Shown one piece after another: positions 45,481 to 56,776 of a stretch of 64,000 nucleotides of DNA. The position numbers and the translations under genes were made by a program. Source of the DNA: Chrysochromulina tobinii. Lineage: Eukaryota > Haptophyta > Prymnesiales > Chrysochromulinaceae. The DNA lies in assembly GCA_001275005.1 (NCBI GenBank), contig JWZX01003325.1, positions 1 through 64,000 of the forward strand. Direction: 5' to 3'. The notes beneath the pieces are model-generated. The model was not told where the DNA came from. It made no database searches and saw only the letters and a list, made by a program, of their open reading frames with translations. Position 1 is the first letter of the stretch, and every line of letters begins with the position of its first letter.

Positions 45481-45967
45481 TGAAGACCATGTTCCCGATT
45501 GTCGGGTCTCACCTTGTGCCGTTACTTCTTGGGGCTTCTTTCAAGGGGCTTCTTTGGGGCAGGTGGCGGCCCCCGCCCTCGGACGCCCTCGCCATCTCCG
45601 TGGCGTTGCTCCATTAGCTCCATGGGATCGGGTTCGGAGCCGCGATAAGGCTGTCATGTTCGAGGCCGCTGAGCTGAACGGCTGCCTCCACACACTCGCG
45701 GAAGAAATGCAGCCCAGCATCATCTCCCGCACCTTTCCCCGAAAAATTGTTCCCCCCCCCCTTTCCCCCAAACTAAAGATTTCGTTACGGATTTTGCATG
45801 TTGTCGTCGCGCGTGCTGATTCTGAATACAGAAATGACAAAGTTCGAAATGGAGGGAGTGTGGGCATGCACGCCGCCTGCATGCCAACCCGCGGGGGCCC
45901 GTCACCGGCGCCGGCGCCGGTGACGTCCTTGGCCTCCCCGCCCTATCGCATGCAGCGCGAGCTCGTC

Positions 45968-46757
45968 GCATGCAGCTGCAGGAGGCGCTCCTGGCTCGCG
46001 AGGCGGCCGAGGCGGTTCAGGACACGGTGTGCACAGGACACGCCTAGGCCGCCGCCGGAAGCCAAGCTCGAGGCGCTTTACCGCGAGCGGCAGCAGCAAC
46101 ACGCGCGGGAGCGGCCACCGTTGCCGGCGCCTCCGATGGGCGTGCCAGCCAGGGAACCCACGCGTCCCAGCAGCCTTATTGATGCCGAGGACCAGCGCTT
46201 ATCTTTGCAGGGTGGGGCGACTCGCCATGGTCGGGCTTCGGCTCGCTATGGGAATACCACGGCGATTACCTCGGCGATATGGACGAGGAGGAGCGACGGC
46301 TAGACGAGGAGGAGCAACGCAGGCGAGGTGGTATAAGCGAGGAGCCGAGGACGAGGATGCGCGCACCGAGAGCGACGGCAGCGAGCTGGGAAGGGAGCCA
46401 TTCACCAAAGATGAGATGCTCTCCGAGCTCAACGAGATGCGAGACGCCTTCGGGGCGGACGTAGCCGGGTACGATGGGGCCGCGGCGCTGTCGCCGCCGC
46501 GCCCGCCACCGCCCAGGCAGCACAAGCTGAGCGACTTGTCGGTTCGCGAGCTCAATGAGTGCTGATCGCGGCGCTCGGCGCGTCGGCGGTGCGGTGGATG
46601 TGGCGAGAGTGGCCGAGAGTGGCGGTGGAGAAGGCCGAATTGCTCGAGCTTGCCAGCGCGGCGCTCGACAAAGACGACTCAACGAACCCCAAATCTATCC
46701 CACTGGAGGCCCACGACCCTCCTCAGCACCGTATCTCCTGGGTGCCCTACCATTGAT
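45968..46757 (+). pseudogene. Decayed gene with several frameshifts (SAP-like C-terminus)
   Basis: Coding-like stretches follow one another on the plus strand but in changing frames. RMQLQEALLAREAAEAVQDT (45967) is followed by KLEALYRERQQQHARERPPL (46063), then DMDEEERRLDEEEQRR (46276), then DGSELGREPFTKDEMLSEL to LSDLSVRELNE (46370-46556). Last comes VLIAALGASAVRWMWREWP to VEKAELLELASAALD (46559-46680). The last two together form a motif (LSVREL... VEKAELLELA) like a SAP/ARMET-type helix pair, broken by one base at about 46556. Four frame changes in 800 bases favour a pseudogene; undetected short introns are possible. Confidence 0.45.
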
Positions 46758-47523
46758 AGCGCGTATTCCGAGTCGTTAAAGTATACAGTTTTCAAAGCCA
46801 TCTCACAGCCAATGGTTTATTTTGACACCCAAGACACAGGACCGGCGTGCACACGGATCATAAAATTCCTCTCTCGCTATATGTTACTTCGTTTTATTGA
46901 TCCCCCGGGATAACGCTTTTAACGGTAAGTCCTAAGTCGGTAAGTAGACATAAAACGCGATTATATTAACGGTTAGCCCGGGTTATCGAATGGATTGGAT
47001 CGATAATATAACGAGCGATATCTTTATTTTACATTTTAACTCCGATGGACCGTTTCCCGCACTTTCAGTGTCAGACTCACCAGTGTGACACGATGACTCT
47101 CAATCTTCGGCTCCTCGGGGCGGGGCTCGCCGGGGTCGGGTCGCGCCCCAGGGTTCTCGGCGGGTGGGGTACTTGACAAGGGTACTTGACCCATCTTGAC
47201 ATCTTCGGTCAGCATGTCGGTCATCGCAGGCAGTCCAAGGCCGATCTCCATTTCGAGCGTTGGCCAGCCAACGAAACTTGCCAACTTTAGAAAGAAGACC
47301 CGCAATGGGGTCCATGTGGACAGGTCCAGTCTCGTGCTTGAATAAACCGTGAGCGAGTGAGGACCGCCAATTTCAGCGGCATTTTGAAAAAATCCTCGCA
47401 GATGAGCGGAGATAGTGTAAAGTGCCGGGAGGTGATCCAAGTTCTCCTGACGGATCACCGACCTCGCGACACGAAAAGGCCACACACCGAGATTTCATTC
47501 ACACCTCTTGGACGCGCAACACA
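46758..47523. other. AT-rich intergenic stretch upstream of p115/USO1
   Basis: Bases 46760-47040 are markedly AT-richer than anything else in the window (for example TAACGCTTTTAACGGTAAGT and ATAATATAACGAGCGATATC). This is followed by GC-normal sequence up to the start at 47524. The minus-strand frame 47036-47485 has no ATG start and is not called. Confidence 0.4.
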
Positions 47524-50500
47524 ATGTCCCTCTTTGGCGACATCGCACATGCGGCGCTCTCTGCGACCATAGGACCGCAGAAGTCGACGGGCGCGCGCTT
47601 GCTTGAGCGCCTGGACAACTCGACGCAGCTGGAGGATAAGCGTGAGGCGATCGCTGAGTTCCGTGACCTCTCCGCGAGCGAGCCGCTCCGGCTGGTGGAC
47701 CGTGGCGGCTATTCAGTGCTCGTGAAGCTGCTGCGCGAGGAGGACACAGAGGTGATGCGCGACACGCTCGAGACATTCGCTAACTTGTTCGACAGCGAGC
47801 TGCCAAAGGGGCGCGAGGACGACGCCGCCGAGGTCAAGGCGATGCACAACGTGTCCGTGTTCCTCACGCGCGATGGCAGTGTCTCCGACCTGATGCTCGG
47901 CGCCGAAAACGAGGACGTGTACGCACGCTACCACGCCGTGCAGGCCCTCATGCGACTGCTTGGCCTTGCGCGCCGCCAGACGCAGGAGGCGATCCTAAAC
48001 GAGCCAACGTGCGTCGGCCGGCTGATGGGTCTCGTCGAGGACAGGTGCGCCTCCGAGTGCCTCTGAGGGCCTCTGAATGCCTCTGAGTGCCTCTGAGTGC
48101 GACTGAGTGCCTCGGATGGCTCTGATCTGGATCTGTTCGTGGACAGTCGCGAGATCGTGCGCAACGAGGTGTTGCTGCTGCTTGCGCGGCTGGGCGAGGG
48201 ACACGCCGGCGTGCAGAATCTGCTCGGCTTCCAAGGCGCCTTTGACAAGCTGCTCGACATCATCGAAGCCGAGAGCGCTCAAGAGGACGCGGCGGCCGGC
48301 GCAGCGGCGGGCAGCGGCGGCGGCGGCGGCGGCGGCGCCCAGAGCAGCGGCAGCGGGCGCGGTGGCGTCGTAGTGCACGACTGCCTGCGCATCCTGAGCT
48401 CGTTGTTGCAGCGCAACGCCTCCTGCTGCCGATTCTTCCGGGACGCCGGCGCCATCGCGCGCCTGCCTGGCTTGCTCGCGCTGCCGCCACAGCGCCATTC
48501 CAAGGGAGATGCGATCTCCGTCCAGCTCGCGTGCGAGCTCACCTCCCATTTGCTCTCTGTCGGGCTGAGCGATGCGGCCGATGCTGCCCGCGCGGCGGCG
48601 GCGGGCGCCACCTCTGCCGTGTTGGGCGCCTCCTCCGCCGCCACCAGCGGTCGCGGCGCCGACGCGGGCGCTGCCGGTGCGCCCAATACGGCGCTCGAGC
48701 CGGCGCCCAAGCCGGCGCCTGACATTGCGATCACGCAAGATGCGCTGCTCAAGCTACGGCTCGTGCCACTGCTGGTCAGCCTGATCTGCGACGCCGCCTC
48801 GCTCACGTACCCCGCGCTCGTGGTGCAAGCGATGCGCACACTCGCCGACCTCGTCCACGCGTGCCCTGCCGGTGTGAATGAGCCTATGAATGCGCCTTTT
48901 CGCGACGCGGTCCCCTGCCCAGCATGCACGTGCTCACCACGGCGCGCATGAGCCTATTCGCGACACGGTCCCCTGCCCAGCATGCACGTGCTCACCACGG
49001 CGCCCTCGCGCGTCGCCTCAGGTGCGGACGAGCTGCTTGCCGCGCGTGTGAGCCGCCGAGAAGGAGACCGAACGTTCACAGAGCCCGCGCTCACACGCAT
49101 CCTTCACACCGGGCTGCGCACCTCGTCGACCGCCCTGCGCAACTGCACACGCCATCTCTTCTTCGCGACGCTTCACGGCCACCCTGCCGCACAGCTCGCG
49201 GCCGCGGCCTCGCTCTCGCACACGGCCACTTCCGCCGCCGCCGCCGCCGCTCCTTCCGCCGCCGCCGCCGCGCCCAGCGCCGCTGCGCCTCGGCCGGCGG
49301 TTAACGGCGCCCACCACGACGCCCCCGGGGCGTCCCCCGGTGCGGAGCGCTCGTTTGCGAGCATGGCCCTGGCGGCCCTTGGAGCTGCGGCGGAGGGCCG
49401 CACCGGGGGCGCCGTGCTGGGCGCCGACGACGATGCACGTGCTGCTGCGGGCTGGCTGGCGAGCGGCGTGCTGTGCGCACTGATGCACAGGAACCCCGAC
49501 TTGCGCCGCATGCTGCTCCGGCTGCCCGCGAGCGCGCTCGACGCGCCGCTGACGAGCGCCGCCGCTGCCGCCGCCGCCGCCGCCCCGTCGGCCGCTGCCG
49601 TTTCCGAGCCTGCCTCCGAGCGGGGCGCCGTCGTGGGCACCACCGAGCGGGGCGCCGTCGTGGGCACCACCGAGCGGAGCTCTGGCGGATTGTTTCGATG
49701 GCTCGTCGCGATGACGCTGCGTCCCGCCGACCACGCGGCGGCGACGACGGCGACGACGACAAAGCCCCCCTCGCCTCTCATCCGCCTCTCGCTACTTCAG
49801 ACGCTCATAGCGTGGCTGCGAGGCTCCGCGGAGGCGGTCGCCCAGCTGCTCGCGCCCACGACGGCACTGCCCGCGCTGCTCGAGGCGCTCGAGACGGCGC
49901 TCGCCGAGCCCGCGGAAGACGTGCACGTGCGAGGCCATCTGGGCGCGCTGCTCGGGCTGCTGCTCGCGACAGCGCCCACCGCCTCGTTCGAACGGCCTGT
50001 GCTCGTACGGATGGTGCGGCGCCGTCTTGGGCTCGACCGGTACGAGGCGGCCTGGGAAGGCATGCGAGCACACGGCGCCTATGAAGCCGCTCTGGACGGG
50101 CGTGCGGAATGGTGGGCCTCGGATGAGGAGACGGACGTGCTCATGCGTCGCGCCGCCTCGACCCACCAGGCCCTCCTCTATGCCGACGGCCTCGCCGCCA
50201 TCCTCGAGCGCACCTACGACGCCGCGCGTGTCGTCATCTTCGAAGCGTACGCAGAGCCGACCGAGGGCGGGGATGGCGCCACCGCGACGGCGCCCGCGAC
50301 AACGCGCGCGTCGCTCGCACCCTCGCTCGCACTTCGCCTGGCGGCCGCTCGCGACGGCAGCTCCACGCCGGGCGACGCCGACGCTCCGCCCGACGCTCCG
50401 CCCGACGCTGCCGCCGCCGCTGCCGCCGCTGCCGCCGCTGCCGCCGCTGCCGCCGCTGCCGCCAAGGACGACGATCCGGACACGCTCGCACTCGAGTCGT

Positions 50501-52046
50501 TTAAGGCGCTGGTGGTGGCGCAGGATGAGACGAACCGAACCATCAGCCGCGAGGCCGCCGAGCTGCGTGTGCGCGTGGAGGCGATGGAGACCGAACTGCG
50601 CATCGCGCGCGGGGCGGCCGGCGAGCTCGACCAACTCAAGCGACAGCTGAAGGCGGCGCTCGAGGCCCAGCGGCAAGCGGAGCAGAGCGCGAGTGACACG
50701 CAGCTGAGCGCCGCCGCCGAGCTGGCCGCCCTGCGCGAGGAGCTCAGCGGCCGCGCAGCGGACCTCGAGGCTGCAGTGCGCGAATCCGAAGCGATGGGCA
50801 TCGGGTACGCTCAATTGGAGTTGCAATTGGAGGTGGCGCTGCGGGAGCGCGACGCGGCACAGGCGAGCGCCGTCGCGGGCGCCAGCACGGGGGGCGAACG
50901 AGGTGTCCTCGGCGAGGGAGACCGTGCCCAGCTTCCCCACAGCGACAACGGCGGTGGCAACGACGGCGGAGGAGAGGGTGGCTGGGTAGCCAAGCTCGCC
51001 GTGCTGCAGTCGACGATCGACGGCCTGAGGCGTGCAAAGGCGGCGCTGGAGGCCACGGCGGCGGAGAGCGTCCTCGAGATGGCAGATCTGCGCCGGGAGA
51101 TTGCAGATCTGCGCCGGGAGATTGCAGATCTGCGCCTGGAGATCGAGCGCGAGCGCGCGAGCGCCGAGGAGGCTCTCGCCGCACGCGCCGTGGCCGAGGA
51201 CGCACTTGATGCCAGTACGGTAGAGGGGCAGGTGCTGCAGGCGCGCTGCCGGCAGCTCGAGGCATCCCTCAGCGACGCGACAGCGGCGCTCGGCGCGGCC
51301 GCGGCCGCCGAGAGCGCCGTGCGGGCAGCGTCTGAGCGCACTGTGGCTGAGCTCGAGGCGCAGCTGGGCGAGCTGCAGGCGCAGCTTCGAGCGGCGCAGT
51401 CGGACGGAGCGAACGCTCGTGAACAGCTGCAAGTGCTGCAGGAGGCTGCGGCGGCTGCGGCGACGAGGGCGATTGGCGCTCAGGAGGGCGCGCCGTCGAT
51501 GGCGCAGGTCGCCGGTGTGAACGAGTCCAATCAGCCTGCAATCAGGGAGGCCATCAGCATGCAAGTGGACGCGTCCAAGCTCGCGTCACTGACAGCCGAG
51601 GCGGCGCGTGCGGCGCAGCTCGAGGCGGAGATCGCCGAGCTGCGGCGCGAGCAGGATGAGCTGCTGATCTGCATCGCCGAGCAGGACCAGGTGCGGAGCA
51701 CTCGCCCTGATTGCAGGCTGATTGCATGCTGATGGCCTCCCTGATTGCGCGCCTCATCGAGCAGGAGTACGAGGCTCTGGCGGATGAGATGCTCAGTGCG
51801 GGGACGCCCTCGAGCGTTCTCGCCGGCAGCGCCTACGCCGGCGGCGCCAACAGCGGCAGCGGTGGCGCCAACGGAGGCACGCCCTTCCCCAATGGTTGCA
51901 ATCAGGGAGGCAATCAGGGAGGCACGCCCTTCCCCAATGGAGGCAACTGCCATGGCACCCCCTTTGCGACGCCCCTGACGTCGGGCGTCGTGTCGGGCAC
52001 GAGTGTGGCGACGATGCCAAGCGCGTCGCTGCTCTTTGCGTCCTGA
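47524..52046 (+). CDS. USO1: General vesicular transport factor p115/USO1 homologue
   Basis: Golgi vesicle tether that captures ER-derived vesicles through Rab1/GM130 and promotes SNARE assembly. Exons 47524-48044, 48147-48871, 49022-51690 and 51765-52046 join in frame to about 1,398 residues, longer than human p115 (about 960) because of alanine-rich inserts. The armadillo head is clear. The first splice restores LMGLVEDSREIVRNEVLLLL and GFQGAFDKLLDII, the most conserved part of the family. A poly-Ala run (~878-895) precedes a long coiled coil (~898-1330) with a 7-residue DLRREIA repeat. The tail ELLICIAEQDQ matches the p115 C-terminal motif. The last exon is Gly/Asn-rich and mostly lineage-specific. 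The introns include decamer-type (48045-48146, 51691-51764) and TGCATGCA-type (48872-49021) examples. Identity firm. Confidence 0.88.
48872..49021 (+). repeat. Class-B intron with internal 65-bp duplication
   Basis: The second p115 intron. A unit running from GCATGAGCCTATTCGCGAC to CAGCATGCACGTGCTCACCA is present twice in tandem, so there are two candidate branch-point elements. The splice used is inferred to be ...GTCGCCTCAG|GTGCGG. The donor end, GGTGTGAATGAGC, resembles the start of the next exon, GGTGCGGACGAGC. Confidence 0.75.
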
Positions 52047-52579
52047 CGAGTCCCAATGAGTCCTAATGAGTGCTGATGAGTGAGAGTGTGAGTCACTCAC
52101 TCACTGCGTCCTAGGCATACGGATGGACGAACCTCCCAGATTGCAACCTCCGAGATCGCAACCTCCCAGATCGCCACTGGCGCCTCGGGGCGCACCCACG
52201 CAACCCCCAGGACTTAAGCCGTTTGATTGAGAGATGACATTGGAGAGAGTCAGAGGCACTACATTACGTTACTAGATTACGTTTGTCAGCCTCATGTAGC
52301 TGTGGTCGTAATCTGTGGGTCGCATGTCGTTCAAAGGGGCGGTTGGTGGTCCAAAAAGAGCAGGCGTGATTGACGGCGGGAAGGAGTGAGGTTGAATTTC
52401 CTGATGAGGAAAGTCATCTTCAGGTCGCTCACATTCATTGAGAGGGGCCGCGGGCCGCCGGGGCGTGCGACCGAGTCAGCGGCAGTGCGCGGCTCCCACG
52501 CCAGAAGCACTTGGTCCTCATTTCGCTTCCCGACGACGTCGAGTGGCCTCTGCGCCCTCACTTGCGAGGGCGGCAAGCT
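52047..52579. other. Intergenic region between p115 and MFS transporter
   Basis: About 530 bases. GAGTCCCAATGAGTCCTAATGAGT repeats lie just after the p115 stop, and three CCCAGATTGCAACCTCC-like units at 52135-52185. No gene seen. Confidence 0.45.
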
Positions 52580-54370
52580 ATGGGGGCATCGGCGGAAGCT
52601 GACGGCAAAGGGGAGGCCCAGACGCCTGGAAGGTCCATCCCAGGAGGTTCCTCGTCATTGCATCCATCCAGCGAGGATGAAGCGAAATCGGGCGCGCCCA
52701 GCAGGAGAGACGAGCAGGAGCGCAAAATGCGCTCGCCGTCGCAGCGGTGCAACAACAAGATGGTGGTGCTCGTGTGCACGAACATAGCCAACTTGTCGTG
52801 CCACGCAGTCTACTCCGTGCTCTCATCCTTCTACCCGCCGCAGGCCAAGGCGAAGGGCATGTCCGATGACATGGTCGGCTTCACGTTTGCCATCTTTGCC
52901 GGCATCATCTTCTTGTTTTCACCGGTCGCGGGCAAGTTGATGGAGCGGCGCGGCAAGGTTTGGGTGTACCTTTGCGGCCTGTGCATCGCCTCCGTGTCGA
53001 CTATACTCTTTGCATTTGCCGCTCTCGTGCCGGACGGCTGGCCGTTTGCGGTGTGGTGCCTCACGATGCGGATCGCCCAGGGCGTGGGCTCGGCCTTGGA
53101 GGAGACGGCCATGTACGCGATCATCGCGGAGCTCGACACGGAGAACGTCACCTTCTATCTCGGCATCTGCGAGGTCTCGACTGGCCTCGGGTATATGATC
53201 GGGCCGCCGCTTGGCGGCTTACTCTTCCACATGGGAGGGTTCGCGTTGCCGTTTGTGTTCCTGGGGGCGCTCATCGCGCCCGCCGCGATCGGCTTCCACC
53301 GCTTCATGCCGCATGAGGTCAACCGCGGCGGCAAGGACGAGGAACGCTCCGAGAGCGTCTCGCTGCGTGGCCTGACGCGCAACCCGCAGGTGATGGTCAT
53401 GGCCGTCGCGGGGATGATTGCGAACATGGACTATGCGTTCCTCGAGCCGACGCTCGGCGAGCACGCCGCGAGTGTCGGGATTGCCGAGTCCCCCGAGGCG
53501 ATCGGTGCCCTCTTCTCGGTCGCGATGACCGCGTACACGTTGTCTTGCCCGGCCATCGGACTGATCGCGCGCAAGGACAGGCTGGGGCCGCGCACCGTCA
53601 TCCTGGTCGGGCTCTTCCTGCAGCTGCTCGGCTTCATGCTGATCGGCCCCTCGCCGCTGCTGCAGCAATCGCGCGTGGGCACCCCACAGGTCGTCTTCGC
53701 TCTCCTCCTCTTTGGAGTGGGCGAGTCGATGTCGTACGCGCCCCTCATGGACGACATGATGCTCTCTTGTGGGGAGTATGCGGAGGAGGCTTCGGTCGCC
53801 CTGGCCCCTCTGATGGCCTCCTCCTTTTCGCTCGGCCAAATGCTCGGGCCGCTTGTCGGCTCCGCATCCTCAGGTCCGTCTGATTGCGTCTGATTGCGTC
53901 TGATTACGTCTGATTGCGTCTGATTGCGTCTGATTGCTTGTCGGCTCCGCATCCTCAGGTCCGTCTGATTGCGTCTGATTGCGTCTGATTACGTCTGATT
54001 GCGTCTGATTGCCACTGATTGCTTGTCGGCTCCGCATCCTCAGGTCCGTCTGATTGCGTCTGATTGCGTCTGATTGCCACTGAGTGCCACTGATTGCTCC
54101 GCATTCTCAACTGCAGCGGCGGCTCGAGGAGGATGAGGCCGTCTCTGATTGCGTCTAATTTGCACTGAGTGCCACTGATTGCGTCCCTCATCAGGCCGCC
54201 TCGGCTTCCCATGGGCGTGTACGCTCATGGCCTTCCTGCTGCTGCTGCAATTGGCCACGATAGCCTTCGTGGACGCCATCTGGCCTCGGAAGGCGAAGCA
54301 GTCGTACGGCGTCTCGTATACCGAGCTCACCTCCTTGTCGGTGCCGCTCTCGGAGAGCGCCGTGGATTGA
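52580..54370 (+). CDS. MFS transporter, SLC18B1/vesicular amine transporter-like
   Basis: Twelve-helix major facilitator of the DHA1/SLC18 group. Exons 52580-53873 and 54195-54370 join in frame to 489 residues. The start is the first ATG (MGASAEADGK); the ~55 cytosolic residues before TM1 (VVLVCTNIANLSCHAVYSVL) are polar. The loop 2-3 motif is GKLMERRGK. TM5 holds the diagnostic GLGYMIGPPLGGLLF (motif C of antiporters). TM12 comes only after splicing (LGFPWACTLMAFLLLLQLAT). Human SLC18B1 moves polyamines; substrate here is not known. The intron (321 nt) contains three tandem copies of the exon-1 end plus decamer arrays. Proton-coupled export into vesicles is inferred from the family. Confidence 0.82.
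53852..54194 (+). repeat. Intron with triplicated exon end and TGATTGCGTC arrays
   Basis: GCTTGTCGGCTCCGCATCCT plus CAGGTCCGTC, the real end of exon 1 with its donor, occurs at about 53851, 53935 and 54022. Each copy is followed by several TGATTGCGTC decamers. Each carries a usable GT donor, so alternative donors would add coding copies of VGSASSG-like sequence. Confidence 0.8.
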
Positions 54371-55271
54371 GCTCCGCCATGGAGATTTGAGCTCCGGAAT
54401 GGAGATTGAGCTCCGGCATGGAGATTTGAGCTCCGGCATGCACTACGCTCCCATCACTTGGGTCCATATTTGTATGACCGGCCAATACGCGATCGGCTGG
54501 CACGGACGCCATATTTGGGTCCATATTTGGGTCGGCCAATACGCGATGGGCTGGCACGGACGCGAAGTACGCGGCAGTGCGGCACGGACTCCCGCTACAG
54601 CGCTACCCTTCTGCCCGTGATCTGTGAGTGTCTGTGTGACTATCGCGTTCGCGAGTTTCAGTCACTGGTGCAGCATGGCCAGTTGGCCAGTGCCGCAGTC
54701 GGCTGTGCGCGTGAGATGTACTTGAGTGGTAACATGTGGTTGTTTACAGGAAACGAACTCGACTAGAGCTCGACCACCTGCTCGAGTTGCTCGAACTCCC
54801 GTCGTCGTGAGATAGCATGTAAAGTGAGATGTAATTGAACTTCTTAGATACATGTACGTAAAAACTGAGAACTGCAGATTAAGGGGGGGCGGGTCAGACA
54901 GTTCCGAGTTCGGTCACGAGCATTCGGTTGCGTCCCGTGTGTCCCGAGTGTGTCCCGGCTCCTCCCGGAGGACCCCGGTGTATTAGTTTTTGAACCGGGG
55001 CAACTCACAACGAATCATGAAACAGTTTTTGAGGCAACGCGGGGGGGGCGCTTCGGCGAAAGGTCCTCTGTCGAGCGGAAGGCAATGGCGGCCTTCGGGG
55101 ACCCGATTGAGCGCATCATGGTGAGCTGCCCCACCGCCACTGCGACCACAAGGCGAGCATGCCGCCTCCACACTCACCGCCCATGGCCACTCTCTCGCTT
55201 GCACGCAGTCGTCCTTCGATATCACCGGCCAGGGCACCATCCTTTCATCAGGATCGGCGCCGACGACGCCT
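54371..55271. other. Intergenic region with two tandem repeats
   Basis: About 900 bases. 54368-54440 holds about four copies of a ~20-bp GAGCTCCGGCATGGAGATT unit. 54460-54560 holds two copies of a ~55-bp unit (GGGTCCATATTTG, then GGCCAATACGCGATSGGCTG, then GCACGGACGC). The rest shows no gene. It is the likely promoter region of the gene at 55272. Confidence 0.5.
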
Positions 55272-56219
55272 ATGGCGTCGAGGCAAGTGCCCACGCAAAA
55301 AAAGGAGCCGCCACGCGCCCAGACGGTGACCCGCCCCCCCAATAAAAAGCAGCAGATTAAGCAGGCACTCGCGTTGCAGTCGGCACACATCATCACGTCC
55401 GACTTCCAGATGCTCAGCCAGCCGCTCGATAACGGGATTCTGCTCATGGACCGCACCGAGCGCAAGCTCAAGCTCGTCAAATCGCTCGGCGAGCTGCTGC
55501 CGCAGCATCAGTACACGACTGAGTACGGCAACGTGCTCGAGCGCACGAGCAAGCACAAGGTGTTGCTCGCCGGATCGATCGAACTCGACGTGACGACCGA
55601 CGAGGCGCGCTTCGACGAGGTTCTGCAGCAGCTCGCGCTGGACGCGCGCGCCAAAACGACGACCAACGCAAAGATGGCCGCGTACGACGCCTATTCAAAT
55701 CTGGGCGGCACTCCCGAGTCATCGCCAGTTCCCCAGCGACGGGCAGCAGACCTCGGTCCCCCGCTCGAAGGGTCGTTTCACGGGTCGGTTCAGGAGACTG
55801 AGGCGTCGGAAGAGCATTCTGTGCAGCTCGAGGAGGCGGAGGTGATGGGGCGGCTCCAGGCGCTCATGGAGCGCGTGGGGGAGATGGAGAGGTGGTTCAC
55901 AGGCGTGAAGGCAGAAGCCGAGCGAGAGCGCAAGATGCGAGAGCAAGCGGTTCAACGGCTCGGCTTCATGCAGCAGCGCGTCGATCACGCGACCAAAGAG
56001 ATTGCCGACCTACGCAAGGAGAACCTGGACCTGCGCGTGCGCCTCGAGGAACTCCAAGTCTCTCAGGAGGAGATCAAGGACATGGCCGCGAGGGGGTACG
56101 CGCGCCCCTCGCTGGTTGGCACGACCAGCCTCGAGCAAATCCGAGCGTCCCAGGGGAACCGAGCTGACAACAACCCGCTGAGCGTTGTTGCGAGCACCTT
56201 CGGGCTGAACAACTTTTGA
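55272..56219 (+). CDS. Hypothetical coiled-coil protein
   Basis: An intronless ORF of 315 residues from ATG (MASRQVPTQKKEPP). A compact N-terminal part (~25-130: KQALALQSAHIITSDFQMLS, LDVTTDEARFDEVLQQLALD) is followed by a polar linker. A strong coiled coil follows at about 180-270 (EAEVMGRLQALMERVGEMER; RKENLDLRVRLEELQVSQEE). There is no signal peptide or membrane segment. I do not recognise the family. Composition suggests a cytosolic scaffold or cytoskeletal/tethering protein; function unknown. Confidence 0.65.
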   Translation: MASRQVPTQKKEPPRAQTVTRPPNKKQQIKQALALQSAHIITSDFQMLSQPLDNGILLMDRTERKLKLVKSLGELLPQHQYTTEYGNVLERTSKHKVLLAGSIELDVTTDEARFDEVLQQLALDARAKTTTNAKMAAYDAYSNLGGTPESSPVPQRRAADLGPPLEGSFHGSVQETEASEEHSVQLEEAEVMGRLQALMERVGEMERWFTGVKAEAERERKMREQAVQRLGFMQQRVDHATKEIADLRKENLDLRVRLEELQVSQEEIKDMAARGYARPSLVGTTSLEQIRASQGNRADNNPLSVVASTFGLNNF

Positions 56220-56776
56220 ACGCCAGCCGAAGGCGCTCGCCAAAACGCTCACCGGAGACTCTAAACAGAGGAGATGGGTTGTTTGTCGAGGCTGTCTGAT
56301 CCGGATGCACACGGTCCGTCCCTCGCGCGTGTAGCCTTACTTAGCCTCCTGTGCGGGCGATTCGCGTCACTGAGGGGAAGCGGATCGCCCACACGGGACA
56401 CGCACGCCGCGGCGTGCGGAGTCGAGGATACTTGTGTGTGGGGGCATCCCGCACATCGGATCTCGGCGAGATCACGGCAGCCATTCGCGGCGGCAGCCTA
56501 GCGCCCGGCCCACGACCGGTGCGTCGCGGCTGTGCAACACAAGTATTTTATAGCGTGTACGCGCCACGCCAGCGAAACGCGTTGTGTAACCCGGGTCGGC
56601 ATCGACGGCGGACAGTAGTTGAGTAGACGGGCCAGGGCTTGGGTAAATTAAGAGAGATCAAAGCATACGCCCATTTACCCCGAACACCGGAGCGTATGGT
56701 CTACGCGATTATTCATTATAGTCGATCTGCGCCGCCGATGTCCCAACGCTCCTTGACCGCAATAGGAAGAAAGGGG
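56220..56776. other. Convergent 3' flanks
   Basis: About 560 bases between convergent stop codons of the coiled-coil gene and ALG2. No gene seen. Confidence 0.5.

Noticed and set aside
47036-47485. Minus-strand 149-codon ORF ahead of p115
   Set aside because: It begins at GTG rather than ATG, has no recognisable domain, and would overlap the p115 promoter.
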